Under the pieces are notes generated by a model. It saw nothing but the letters and a program-made list of their open reading frames with translations, searched no databases and was not told the origin of the DNA. Below, piece after piece: positions 34,931 through 43,603 of a stretch of DNA of 64,000 nt. How positions within the stretch are numbered: position 1 is the first letter of the stretch; each line of letters opens with the position of its first letter. The stretch is from contig JAEINP010000010.1 in assembly GCA_016342355.1 (NCBI GenBank), positions 50,200 to 114,199 on the forward strand, written 5' to 3'. The stretch is from Desulfatibacillum sp. Lineage in GTDB: Bacteria > Desulfobacterota > Desulfobacteria > Desulfobacterales > Desulfatibacillaceae. The translations under genes were made by a program, and so were the position numbers.

Positions 34931-36054
34931 TGTATACTTCTTCCTCGGGAAAACAGCTTGCCGGGTTCTTGCCGGGCAAGCCCTTTGAGTTCCAATTGCA
35001 ATAAGTTGGCGGACAACTCTCCCACCGGCATGCCCAGGCGCTGCACCAGAACATCAATGTGGATGGGATACGGCCCCAGGGCTTCTAACACGGATTTCTC
35101 ATCTTCCGCAAGCCCCTCCGATGAAAATGGCGTCTCCTCCAGGGGTTCCTCCCCGGCAGTCGCCGATTGTTTGGGAGGCTGGCGCCAGGACAAAGCCAGG
35201 GCCTCCAGGATGTCCTGGGCGTTCTCCACCAGGCCCGCGCCTTGCTTGATGAGACGATGGGCGCCCGTGCTTTTGTGAGATTCCACGCTGCCGGGCACTG
35301 CCAGGACTTCCCTGCCCTGCTCTCCAGCCAGATTGGCGGTTATAAGGGAGCCGCTCTTTTGGGCGGCTTCCACCACCACGGTGGCCAGGCACATGCCGCT
35401 GATTATCCTGTTGCGAACAGGAAAGTGGCGCGCCTCGGGTTCGGAGCCCACGGGAAATTCCGAGACTACCGCTCCGTTTTGGGCGATGCGGTGATACAAT
35501 TCCTCGCTTCCCCTGGGGTATACCTTGCCCAGGCCGCAGCCTAAAACAGCTACGGTTTGACCTCCCCCTTCCAAAGCGCCCTGGTGAGCGCGGGTGTCAA
35601 TTCCCCGCGCCATGCCGGACACAATGGCCACGCCCTGTTCGGCAAGATCCCGGCAAATATTGAATGTGGTGTCCAGCCCGTAAAAGGTGGCGCTCCTGGA
35701 CCCCACCACAGCCACATTCCGTTCCCCCTGGGGAAGCTGGCCATACACGTACAGTAGCGGGGGAGGATCGGGGATATGCCGTAACAAAGGGGGATAAATA
35801 TCATCCGCAAAGGTTACGATCTTAAACCCGCTTTGCCGGGCCGCCTTCATGTCATCCAGCACATGGCCCGGCATCTTATGGCTCATAATGGCGCAAGCCA
35901 GCCTGGGGGTAACCCCCTGGACCGCCATAAGGCTTCCCTGGGAGGCGGCAAGCACCTCCTCAGGATGGGAAAAGCGCTCCAGTAAACGGCGAAACAGGAG
36001 GTTTCCGATTCCAGGAACGCTTTTCAGAAAGAACCATGGATAGTATTGGTCCAT
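34927..36054 (-). CDS. dprA: DNA-processing protein DprA/Smf
   Basis: 375 aa. Loads RecA onto incoming single-stranded DNA in transformation and is widespread outside competent species. The Rossmann core shows VGSRSATFYG, VSGMARGIDTRAHQGAL and the later region AGEQGREVLAVPGS. N-terminal SAM-like and C-terminal winged-helix regions are consistent with full length. The ATG follows GAGGG. It lies between secF and topA. Confidence 0.95.
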   Translation of the reverse strand: MDQYYPWFFLKSVPGIGNLLFRRLLERFSHPEEVLAASQGSLMAVQGVTPRLACAIMSHKMPGHVLDDMKAARQSGFKIVTFADDIYPPLLRHIPDPPPLLYVYGQLPQGERNVAVVGSRSATFYGLDTTFNICRDLAEQGVAIVSGMARGIDTRAHQGALEGGGQTVAVLGCGLGKVYPRGSEELYHRIAQNGAVVSEFPVGSEPEARHFPVRNRIISGMCLATVVVEAAQKSGSLITANLAGEQGREVLAVPGSVESHKSTGAHRLIKQGAGLVENAQDILEALALSWRQPPKQSATAGEEPLEETPFSSEGLAEDEKSVLEALGPYPIHIDVLVQRLGMPVGELSANLLQLELKGLARQEPGKLFSRGRSIQ

Positions 36055-36075
36055 GCGCCCTCGTTTGTTTTTTTG

Positions 36076-37119
36076 CTATGCCGTCTCCCCCGAAGCCTTT
36101 TCCCAAGCCAGGAGAATGGGGCTGGCGACAAAAATGGATGAATAGGTCCCTATGAGCACGCCCACCATCAGGGCAAAAGCAAAATCCGCAATAATGCTGC
36201 CCCCGAACACAAAAAGGCACACCACCACGACCAGGGTGGTGAGGGATGTGAGCAGGGTGCGGCTGAGGGTTTCGTTGATACTCCTGTTGATAACGAAATC
36301 CAGGGGCCTGCGGCTATGCTTGGCGGTGTTCTCACGGATACGGTCAAAAACGATGATGGTATCGTTCAGGGAATATCCTATGATCGTGAGCAGAGCCGCA
36401 ATGATAGGCAGATTGAATTCCTTGCCAACCAGAGAGAACACGCCCACGGTGATGATCACATCGTGAATTAGGGCCACAATGGCGCCCATGGCGAACTGGA
36501 GCTTAAGCACCCAAAAGCCCGCCACCGCAATGACCAGAGCCACCGCGATCTGGGCGGGAATGCCAAGGCTGAATTTATCCATGAGGCTGGCTACCCCGAT
36601 AATGGCCACGGCCATGACCAGGGGTGGAATCCACTTGAGTTCAAATCTGCCCGAAATATACACGGTGATGAACAAAAGTGCATAAAACATGGCCATAAGG
36701 GCCTTTTCCTTGAGGTCCTTGCCCACCTGGGGCCCCACCATATCCACCTTTTCCAGTTCCACATTGGAACCCAGGGATTCCTGCAGGGTAAGACGGATGG
36801 TTTCCGCCATATCCGATTTGCCGCCTTCTTCCACATCGGTTCTGATGAGAAATTGGGTATGGCCTTCCATAACCGTTTTCTGAACCGTTGCCTTGGCAAG
36901 ACCGATGGAAGCCAGGGAACTGCGAACCTGCTCCGCAGTGGGCAGGGTTTCGAATTTAAATATCATTTCCGAACCGCCGGCGAAGTCAACCCCCATTTTT
37001 GGGCCGCCATGCACAACCAGGGAAACCAGGGAAACTCCAATAAGCAACGCCGAAAAAACATAGGCAATAATCCGTTTGCCAATGATGTCCATATTAATGC
37101 CGGGTTTGATCCACTCCAT
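36076..37119 (-). CDS. secF: Protein translocase subunit SecF
   Basis: 347-aa RND-type membrane protein that with SecD uses the proton/sodium gradient to help protein export. Six membrane segments are expected; the first is at about 15-35, followed by the motif GGPKMGVDFAGGSEM. The family motif SLNDTIIVFDRIRENTAKHSR is intact. It starts 11 bases after the secD stop. Confidence 0.97.
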   Translation of the reverse strand: MEWIKPGINMDIIGKRIIAYVFSALLIGVSLVSLVVHGGPKMGVDFAGGSEMIFKFETLPTAEQVRSSLASIGLAKATVQKTVMEGHTQFLIRTDVEEGGKSDMAETIRLTLQESLGSNVELEKVDMVGPQVGKDLKEKALMAMFYALLFITVYISGRFELKWIPPLVMAVAIIGVASLMDKFSLGIPAQIAVALVIAVAGFWVLKLQFAMGAIVALIHDVIITVGVFSLVGKEFNLPIIAALLTIIGYSLNDTIIVFDRIRENTAKHSRRPLDFVINRSINETLSRTLLTSLTTLVVVVCLFVFGGSIIADFAFALMVGVLIGTYSSIFVASPILLAWEKASGETA

Positions 37120-37130
37120 AATAATCTTCC

Positions 37131-38735
37131 TTATATGCTCAGGGTCCGCACATTACGGTAATACAGGAAATAGTCGAAAATCAGCCGGGAAACCACAATG
37201 GCCGTAAACAGGCTGGCAATGATCCCGAAACACAATGTGACGGCAAAGCCTTTGACCGGGCCTGTGCCGAATTGCAGCAACACAAAAGCCGCCACAAAGG
37301 TGGTCACATTGGCGTCCAGGATGGTGATGGTGGCCTTGGAGAACCCGGAATCCACGGCAAAGGCCGGGGCCTTGCCCAGGCGAAGTTCCTCCCTAATGCG
37401 CTCAAAAATAAGAACATTGGCGTCCACCGCCATGCCTATGGTCAGGATCATACCGGCAATACCCGGCAGGGTAAGGGTTGCACCTGCCAAGGACAGGCTA
37501 GCCATAATCAAGAGCACGTTCAGGAAAAGGGCTACGTTGGCAATGAGACCCGCGCCCATATAATAAATAGCCATGAAACCCACGACCAGCACAAAGCCCA
37601 TGGCCATGGCCATGGTGCTTGTGCGAATGGAATCCATACCCAGGGAGGCCCCCACCGTGCGTTCTTCCAGAATTTTCAGGGAAACCGGCAAGGCGCCTGC
37701 CTGAAGCACGATGGCCAGGTCCCTGGCGTCATCCATGCTGCCGATGCCATTGATAACCGCCTCGCCGCCCGTAATCTCGTCCCGGATCGTGGGTGCGGAA
37801 TAGACCCGGTTATCCAGGATAATGGCCAGGGGCTTGCCCACGTTTTCCTTGGTGATCATGCCGAATTTGTATCCCCCCTTTTTATTGAATTTCAGGGAGA
37901 CTTCCGGCTCGGAAAACTGACCGCCAAGGGTTGCAAAAGCCTTGTCAAGGTATTCGCCGGTAAGGAGCACCTTTTTCTTCACCAGATAGGGATTGGAAGT
38001 CACATGGCCTGTTTTCCGGTCCACGTCCTTGGAGTAAAGGATCTCCGTACCGGGCGGAGGTCTGCGATTCAAATAATCCCGCACCTGGCTATGTCGCTCG
38101 TCAAGCATGCGGAACTGAAGTTGAGCCGTGCTGACCAGCATATCCTTGGCGCGTTTGGTGTCGGTAACGCCGGGAAGCTGGACCAGGATGCGTTTTTCGC
38201 CCTGCTTGCGAATATCAGGTTCCGCCACTCCCAGGCCGTCAATACGGTTGCGGAGGGTTTCCATGGCCTGATCCCGGGCCGAATCCATGATGGCCTTTTT
38301 GTCGGCGGCCTGCATGGTGAAGGTTGCTGTGGTTTCTTCACCCTTGGTTTCATAGTCCGGTTTCAGCTCGCCCAGTTCATCGGCGGCCAATTTTTCAAGT
38401 TTGTCCAGAGAGGCCTTATCGAGGACCGTAACGGTAAGGGTGTCTCCATTGATTACCTGTTGGTCCTTGCTGCGGATATGCTCTTTCCTCAGGCCTTCTT
38501 TCAGGTCATCGGAATAGCGGTCCATGGTGCTGATAACCGCTTCGTGAGTCTGAACTTCCAGGACCAAATGCATGCCTCCCTGGAGGTCCAGGCCCAGAGT
38601 GATGATCTTATGGGGCCAGGCGGTATTATCCTTATCTTTTGAGACGAACCATTGATCAATGCTCGGCCATAAGAATACCATTGCCAGAACCAGCACGATT
38701 GCAACCATTGTTAGACGAAATGTGAAGTTTCTCAA
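37131..38735 (-). CDS. secD: Protein translocase subunit SecD
   Basis: 534 aa with an N-terminal membrane anchor, a large periplasmic part and the C-terminal five-helix RND block (GMAVDANVLIFERIREELRLG). The motif LGLDLQGGMHLVLEV is typical. The start codon is TTG, with GGGAG 9 bases upstream; no ATG is better placed. It is in the yajC-secD-secF order. Confidence 0.96.
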   Translation of the reverse strand: MRNFTFRLTMVAIVLVLAMVFLWPSIDQWFVSKDKDNTAWPHKIITLGLDLQGGMHLVLEVQTHEAVISTMDRYSDDLKEGLRKEHIRSKDQQVINGDTLTVTVLDKASLDKLEKLAADELGELKPDYETKGEETTATFTMQAADKKAIMDSARDQAMETLRNRIDGLGVAEPDIRKQGEKRILVQLPGVTDTKRAKDMLVSTAQLQFRMLDERHSQVRDYLNRRPPPGTEILYSKDVDRKTGHVTSNPYLVKKKVLLTGEYLDKAFATLGGQFSEPEVSLKFNKKGGYKFGMITKENVGKPLAIILDNRVYSAPTIRDEITGGEAVINGIGSMDDARDLAIVLQAGALPVSLKILEERTVGASLGMDSIRTSTMAMAMGFVLVVGFMAIYYMGAGLIANVALFLNVLLIMASLSLAGATLTLPGIAGMILTIGMAVDANVLIFERIREELRLGKAPAFAVDSGFSKATITILDANVTTFVAAFVLLQFGTGPVKGFAVTLCFGIIASLFTAIVVSRLIFDYFLYYRNVRTLSI

Positions 38736-38889
38736 AACGGTGAACTCCCTTTCTGACCAGTCGCTTCCATGGGCAACGACTCCTTGATTTTCCCCCCAAA
38801 TATCGGGCTAATAGGCCTGAGCCTTGTTTTGGAGCAACAGGATGCCTTGGGGCAAAGACCTGTTATTTTTATTAAAACTGGCGGGGTTG

Positions 38890-39210
38890 CTATTTTGCAA
38901 TTTCGGCCAGCCCGGCAATGCCGCTGCGGGCGATTCTTACCCGAACACGGTCGGCCAGTTCCACGGTGACGGTGTTTTCGTCCAGGCCGGTAATCTTGCC
39001 GTAAAAGCCGCCGTTGGTGATGATCTTGTCTCCCTTTTTAAGGGACGCCAGCATTTGGGCGTGTTCCTTGGCCTTTTTTTGCTGGGGTCGCATAATGAGG
39101 AAGTAAAAAATCAGGACCATCATGCCCAGCATGCCGAAAAAAGCGAAATTATTTTGCGCCGGAGCTGCCCCTGCGCCTATTACCATTGTACAATATGCCA
39201 AATCAATCAA
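38890..39210 (-). CDS. yajC: Preprotein translocase subunit YajC
   Basis: 106-aa single-span membrane protein of the SecDF-YajC complex. The membrane segment FAFFGMLGMMVLIFYFLIMR is followed by PQQKKAKEH and the conserved soluble part LKKGDKIITNGGFYGKI. The start is TTG at 39210, with AAGGAGG 5 bases upstream; the ATG at 39186 has no ribosome-binding site. Confidence 0.95.
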   Translation of the reverse strand: MIDLAYCTMVIGAGAAPAQNNFAFFGMLGMMVLIFYFLIMRPQQKKAKEHAQMLASLKKGDKIITNGGFYGKITGLDENTVTVELADRVRVRIARSGIAGLAEIAK

Positions 39211-39237
39211 AACTGCCTCCTTTGTACTATTGCCTTT

Positions 39238-39256
39238 AAGCCTCGGGCAGAGGCTT
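39238..39256. terminator. Hairpin between purB and yajC
   Basis: A 7-bp stem AAGCCTC/GAGGCTT with a short loop. The T-run lies on the plus-strand side, so a terminator role for the minus-strand purB is doubtful; it may be a processing or attenuation hairpin. Confidence 0.3.
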
Positions 39257-39331
39257 TTTGGACAACGGGAAATTTTTATTCCGGTAAAAAAACCGGTTTA
39301 TTTGGATGCTTCTATTCTTTGCATAGCCTCA

Positions 39332-40627
39332 TTAACTGACAAAGACCCTATCAAAAATAGTGTCCACGTGTTTGAAATGATAGTCCAGGTCGAAAATTTC
39401 CTCAATAGCTTCCTTGGAAAGGTGGGACGCAATGTCCGGGCAGGCCAGGATCAAAGTCTTGAAATCCGCGCCTTCGTCCCACACGCGCATGGCCTGGGAC
39501 TGAACCATTTTATAGGCATTTTCCCTGCTGACTCCAACCTCTGCCAGGGCCAGAAGGATTTGCTGAGAAAAAATCAACCCCTTCATGAGGTTGAGGTTTT
39601 CCAGCATCCGATCCGCATTGATGATGAGGTTGCCCACCAAACCTGCCATACGGTGAAGCATGTAATCAATCAAAATGGTGCTGTCAGGGCCTATGATCCG
39701 TTCCACCGAGGAATGGCTGATATCCCGTTCATGCCACAGGGCCACGTTTTCCATGGCGGCCAGGGCGTTGGACCGCACAACCCGGGCCAAACCGGACATG
39801 TTTTCCGAGCCAATGGGGTTACGTTTGTGGGGCATAGCCGAAGAGCCTTTCTGGCCCTTGGAAAAATACTCCTGGGCTTCCAGGACTTCGGTTCTCTGCA
39901 AGTGCCTGATTTCCACAGCAATCTTTTCGATGGTGCAGGCGGTGACGGCCAGGGCGGAAAAGAACTCCGCATGCCGATCCCGCTGAATGATCTGGGTGGA
40001 CGCCGGGGCCGGAGAAAGGCCCAGTTTTTTGCAGACCAGGGCTTCCACCTCGGGCGGGGTATTGGCAAAGGTGCCCACTGCACCGGAAATCTTGCCGTAG
40101 CTGATGGTCTTGATTGCGTTTTCAATGCGCAGGCGATTGCGTTTGACCTCATCATAAAAAACAGCCATTTTGAGGCCGAAGGTAATGGGCTCGGCATGGA
40201 TGCCGTGGGATCTGCCCACCATGGGGGTGTATTTTTGCTCCATGGCCTGTTTTTTAATGGCTGCAAGAAGTTTGTCCACGCCCTGGAGAATCATTTCCCC
40301 GGCGTCCTTTAGCAGACAGGCGAAACTGGTGTCCAGGACATCGGAAGAAGTCATACCCTTATGTATGAAGCGGGCGTCTTCCCCTACATATTCAGCCACG
40401 TTGGTCAAAAATGCAATGACGTCGTGTTTGGTTTCCTTTTCAATCTCCAGAATGCGCTCGACGTTGAAATCCGCTTTCTCTGCAATGTTTTTTGCGGCTT
40501 CCTTGGGAATAATGCCCACTTCAGCCATGGCTTCGCAGGCGGCGATTTCCACCTTGAGCCAAGCCCGGAAGCGGTTTTCGTCCGTCCACAGGTTGCCCAT
40601 CTCTTCACGGGTGTATCTTTTGATCAT
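39332..40627 (-). CDS. purB: Adenylosuccinate lyase
   Basis: Purine biosynthesis enzyme of the fumarase/aspartase superfamily, 431 aa, splitting SAICAR and adenylosuccinate with release of fumarate. The superfamily signature GSSAMPHKRNPIGSEN is intact, as are the TSSDVLDT and GRSHGIHAEPITFG regions. The ATG has AGAGGAAAAC upstream. It lies upstream of yajC on the same strand. Confidence 0.97.
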   Translation of the reverse strand: MIKRYTREEMGNLWTDENRFRAWLKVEIAACEAMAEVGIIPKEAAKNIAEKADFNVERILEIEKETKHDVIAFLTNVAEYVGEDARFIHKGMTSSDVLDTSFACLLKDAGEMILQGVDKLLAAIKKQAMEQKYTPMVGRSHGIHAEPITFGLKMAVFYDEVKRNRLRIENAIKTISYGKISGAVGTFANTPPEVEALVCKKLGLSPAPASTQIIQRDRHAEFFSALAVTACTIEKIAVEIRHLQRTEVLEAQEYFSKGQKGSSAMPHKRNPIGSENMSGLARVVRSNALAAMENVALWHERDISHSSVERIIGPDSTILIDYMLHRMAGLVGNLIINADRMLENLNLMKGLIFSQQILLALAEVGVSRENAYKMVQSQAMRVWDEGADFKTLILACPDIASHLSKEAIEEIFDLDYHFKHVDTIFDRVFVS

Positions 40628-40702
40628 GTTTTCCTCTTAATTTGCCAGGGGCCGCATTTTCGGATTAAGTCCCCTGAATTTACATATTAGTCGAATAGTC
40701 TA

Positions 40703-41740
40703 TTAATCCTTAATGGGCAGCCACAAGGTATCGCCATCAAACTGGATCATATTGACTTGGCTATAATCGATTTGGCGTAGCAGGTCAAAGACATGGGTCA
40801 TATTATACACGACCACCTTGCTCAGGGGTTGAATCAAATTCAAATCCTGGTCCACCTGCCGGGTTTTAAGATTATAGATAGCTACCATATTTTCCGAAAA
40901 TTTCAAAATTTTGCCAACGCCGGAACTGAATCCACTGCCTGAAGGCTCGTCAGCCAGAGGAGAAAGCCTGACTCCCTGGTGAGCGAAAAACTCGTCCAAA
41001 AGCCTGAAATGGATGTTCCAAATATTATCTCCCGGCTGCACTACATACACGCCGAATTCCCTACGCCCTTTTTGGGCGCGGGGAGGTTTTGCCGCGCCAT
41101 AGCCCGGGGCCGCCTCGCCTGTCACACCGTTGGAGGATGCGGTCCCCTGCGATTGGGCCATAACCTGGACAGTTCCACCAGAGGTAGCTTGTGGCGCCGA
41201 GCTGGTTTGCGTCCCCTGAGGAAGATCCGCCGCCTGGAACGCGCCCGTATCCCTGGCTGGTGCGTTCTGGTCTGCAACATTATTCGGGCTGGACGAGGCA
41301 TCCCCATTGGCCGGGTTGATTTCATCCACCACAATTTCGCCCCGGCTCACCTTGACGTCATCCATGATCTGCTTCATGGAAATAGTGTATTCACCCACCT
41401 TAATGGATTCGTTTTCATTAACAATAAGGTCCAGGCTTTCGCCCACCCCGTATTTGGCCTTGCGCTCTTCCATGAGGCTGGCCATATCCGCATCCTGCTC
41501 CCCTTCTCCATCCACCTTATTGTAGTCTATGACCACGGGTTCCTGTTCTCCGGCAAGTGCAGGGGCGGCGGGTTGTTCCTGCTGTGTGGAAGGTTGGGGT
41601 TGTGGAATCGGTGGCTGCTGAGGCTTATTAAGTGATTGGTGAACAAGAAAAGTGATGAGACCGGCAGCTAAAATAACCAAAATAAGGGCTACCACGCCTG
41701 TCGCCGAAACTTTCTGCCCTGAGGACGCTCTTTTAGCCAT
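40703..41740 (-). CDS. Single-span membrane protein with LysM-like C-terminal region
   Basis: About 345 aa, unrecognised as a named family. An N-terminal membrane anchor (VVALILVILAAGLITFLV) is followed by a Pro/Gln-rich linker, an acidic helical part and a Gly/Ser/Ala-rich stretch. The C-terminal part resembles LysM (FGVYVVQPGDNIWNIHFRLL). The ATG at 41740 gives a sensible membrane anchor; an upstream TTG-type extension to 41884 has no support. It follows the oadB/oadG-like genes. A cell-wall or scaffold role is plausible but not shown. Confidence 0.65.
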   Translation of the reverse strand: MAKRASSGQKVSATGVVALILVILAAGLITFLVHQSLNKPQQPPIPQPQPSTQQEQPAAPALAGEQEPVVIDYNKVDGEGEQDADMASLMEERKAKYGVGESLDLIVNENESIKVGEYTISMKQIMDDVKVSRGEIVVDEINPANGDASSSPNNVADQNAPARDTGAFQAADLPQGTQTSSAPQATSGGTVQVMAQSQGTASSNGVTGEAAPGYGAAKPPRAQKGRREFGVYVVQPGDNIWNIHFRLLDEFFAHQGVRLSPLADEPSGSGFSSGVGKILKFSENMVAIYNLKTRQVDQDLNLIQPLSKVVVYNMTHVFDLLRQIDYSQVNMIQFDGDTLWLPIKD

Positions 41741-41951
41741 AGATTGCTTTTCCCCCTGCGCCGGAATTATTAACAATGCGGGAATTGTGTGTTCAGTTAA
41801 GGGGTTTTTGGATTCCCGGCGCCCGGAAAATTTTCCAGGCGCCGGGGATTTGTTCAGGCCTTGATCACAGGCCGAATACCGCACTTCTGTTAGCGGGTCT
41901 TGCCATGGAGCCCCCGCTTTGTCAAGGGAAGGCGCCTGATGAAACCCAAAC

Positions 41952-42308
41952 CTATTTTGAGGCCTGGGCCTGAGCCTTTTTCTTTTGCTCCAAACGGGTG
42001 AAAAAACGCCCGGAAATCTGCATGATCACCTGGATAAAGCCCAGCACAATGAAAATCCCCACAAAGCGGATAATTAGGGTGTATAGGGCGTAATTCCAGT
42101 CAAAATCCGGGTCGTTTCGCCGAAGGTCTCCCCTACTGACATATCCTGTATCTTCCTGGGCCTGTTCGATGGCCTGCCCCCCATCCTGGGTGGTACTGGC
42201 CAAAACAGGAGCAGGCGCCAAGGTGACAAAGGCGCCCAGGGTTATTGTGAGGCACAGGCCCAAAACAAGGAGGGCCTTGCTTACGGAATATTTCTTTAAT
42301 GCAGACAT
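41952..42308 (-). CDS. OadG-like small membrane protein
   Basis: 118 aa: a signal peptide-like N-terminus (ALLVLGLCLTITLGAFVTLA), a short hydrophilic part and a C-terminal membrane segment (FVGIFIVLGFIQVIMQISG) followed by a charged tail rich in Lys/Gln/Ala. Size, topology and position directly after the beta subunit fit a gamma-type subunit of a sodium-pumping decarboxylase, which anchors and stabilises the complex. Sequence identity to OadG is not obvious, so this rests on context. The ATG at 42308 has GGAGGGAA upstream. Confidence 0.6.
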   Translation of the reverse strand: MSALKKYSVSKALLVLGLCLTITLGAFVTLAPAPVLASTTQDGGQAIEQAQEDTGYVSRGDLRRNDPDFDWNYALYTLIIRFVGIFIVLGFIQVIMQISGRFFTRLEQKKKAQAQASK

Positions 42309-42327
42309 CTTTAGTTCCCTCCTGTGA

Positions 42328-43476
42328 TTAACCGAACATGGCAATGAACATACCAGCGGCGGCAGCGCTGCCGATAACCCCGGCCAGATTGGGACCAATG
42401 GCATGCATGAGCAAAAAGTTTTGTTTGTCTTCCTGCTGCCCTGTCACCTGAGCCACCCGGGCGGCCATGGGCACGGCCGAAACCCCGGCTGCGCCGATAA
42501 TGGGGTTGATCTTGTCCTTTATGAACAGGTTCATAAGATGGACCGTCAACACGCCGCCCATGGTGCAAATGGCAAAATCCACCAAGCCAAAGCCAAAAAT
42601 CATGAGGGGCTTGGCGCTGAGGAATTTATCGCCGGACATGGTGGCGCCCACGGAAATCCCCAAAAAGATAGTGACGATGTTCATGAGGGAATTCTGGGCC
42701 GTATCGGTTAGCCTGTCCACCACGCCGCTCTCCCGCATGAAATTGCCAAGCATGAGCATGCCCATGAGGGGGGTGACCGCCGGAATCAGGATGGAAATGA
42801 TCACGAAAACCATCAAGGGAAACATGGTTTTTTCCAGCTTGGAAACGGGCCTGAGTTGTTTCATGCGGATGAGGCGTTGTTTCCTGGTGGTGAAAAACCG
42901 TACAATGGGCGGCTGAATCAGGGGCACCATGGCCATGTAAGAATAGGCCGCCAGGGCATTGGCTCCCAGCAAGTCCGGGGCCAGCTTGGCCGTCAGATAA
43001 ATGGTAGTAGGGCCATCGGCCCCTCCAATGATGCCGACGGACGCTGCTTCCCTGAGGGAAAAGTTAAAGAAAAGCACACCCAGAAAGGTCACGAAGACCC
43101 CGAGTTGCGCTCCGGCGCCGATTATCATAGTCTTGGGATTGGCGATGAGGGGGCCGAAATCGGTCATGGCGCCCAGGCCCAAAAAGATAACGCAGGGAAT
43201 GACTTCCCATTCCACGCCGTAATGGTAAAAAATCTCGAAAAGATGGCGTTTCCCTTCTGCATCCATGCCCATCAAGGGCACGTGGGGGAAATTAACCGCC
43301 ACAATTCCGAAACCGATCGGCAGCAGGAGCAGAGGTTCATATTTTTTGGCCACAGCCAAATAAATGAAAAAGAATCCGATCCCCCACATTACCACCATCT
43401 TGTAGTCAAGAGCAAAAAGCCCTGTCTGTGTCGTGAGAATTTCCATCAACACATCAATAAAATCTTGCCAACTCAT
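42328..43476 (-). CDS. oadB: Sodium-translocating decarboxylase beta subunit
   Basis: 382-aa polytopic membrane protein that couples decarboxylation of a carboxybiotin carrier to sodium export (oxaloacetate, methylmalonyl-CoA or glutaconyl-CoA decarboxylases). The conserved GIIGGADGPTTIYLTAKLAP and SYMAMVPLIQPPIVRFFTT regions carry the sodium/carboxyl-binding residues. The ATG at 43476 has AGAGGGAG upstream. No carboxyltransferase (alpha) or biotin carrier gene is in the neighbourhood, so those partners must be elsewhere. Methylmalonyl-CoA decarboxylase is a natural guess for a propionate-handling sulfate reducer. Confidence 0.92.
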   Translation of the reverse strand: MSWQDFIDVLMEILTTQTGLFALDYKMVVMWGIGFFFIYLAVAKKYEPLLLLPIGFGIVAVNFPHVPLMGMDAEGKRHLFEIFYHYGVEWEVIPCVIFLGLGAMTDFGPLIANPKTMIIGAGAQLGVFVTFLGVLFFNFSLREAASVGIIGGADGPTTIYLTAKLAPDLLGANALAAYSYMAMVPLIQPPIVRFFTTRKQRLIRMKQLRPVSKLEKTMFPLMVFVIISILIPAVTPLMGMLMLGNFMRESGVVDRLTDTAQNSLMNIVTIFLGISVGATMSGDKFLSAKPLMIFGFGLVDFAICTMGGVLTVHLMNLFIKDKINPIIGAAGVSAVPMAARVAQVTGQQEDKQNFLLMHAIGPNLAGVIGSAAAAGMFIAMFG

Positions 43477-43603
43477 GTGTCTCCCTCTCTCAAAGTCTGT
43501 TTGTTCGCCAGTAGGCGTCCCCCCCACCAATACGAATAAATGGCTTCCGGAGCATAAGCGTAAGTCGAAGAGTAGTAGAAAAAAAAGGAGTGACCGTCAA
43601 GCC

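Noticed and set aside
37272..38642. Long plus-strand open frame opposite secD
   Set aside because: secD has full family motifs; the opposite frame shows Gln/His/Gly-rich shadow composition and no RBS.
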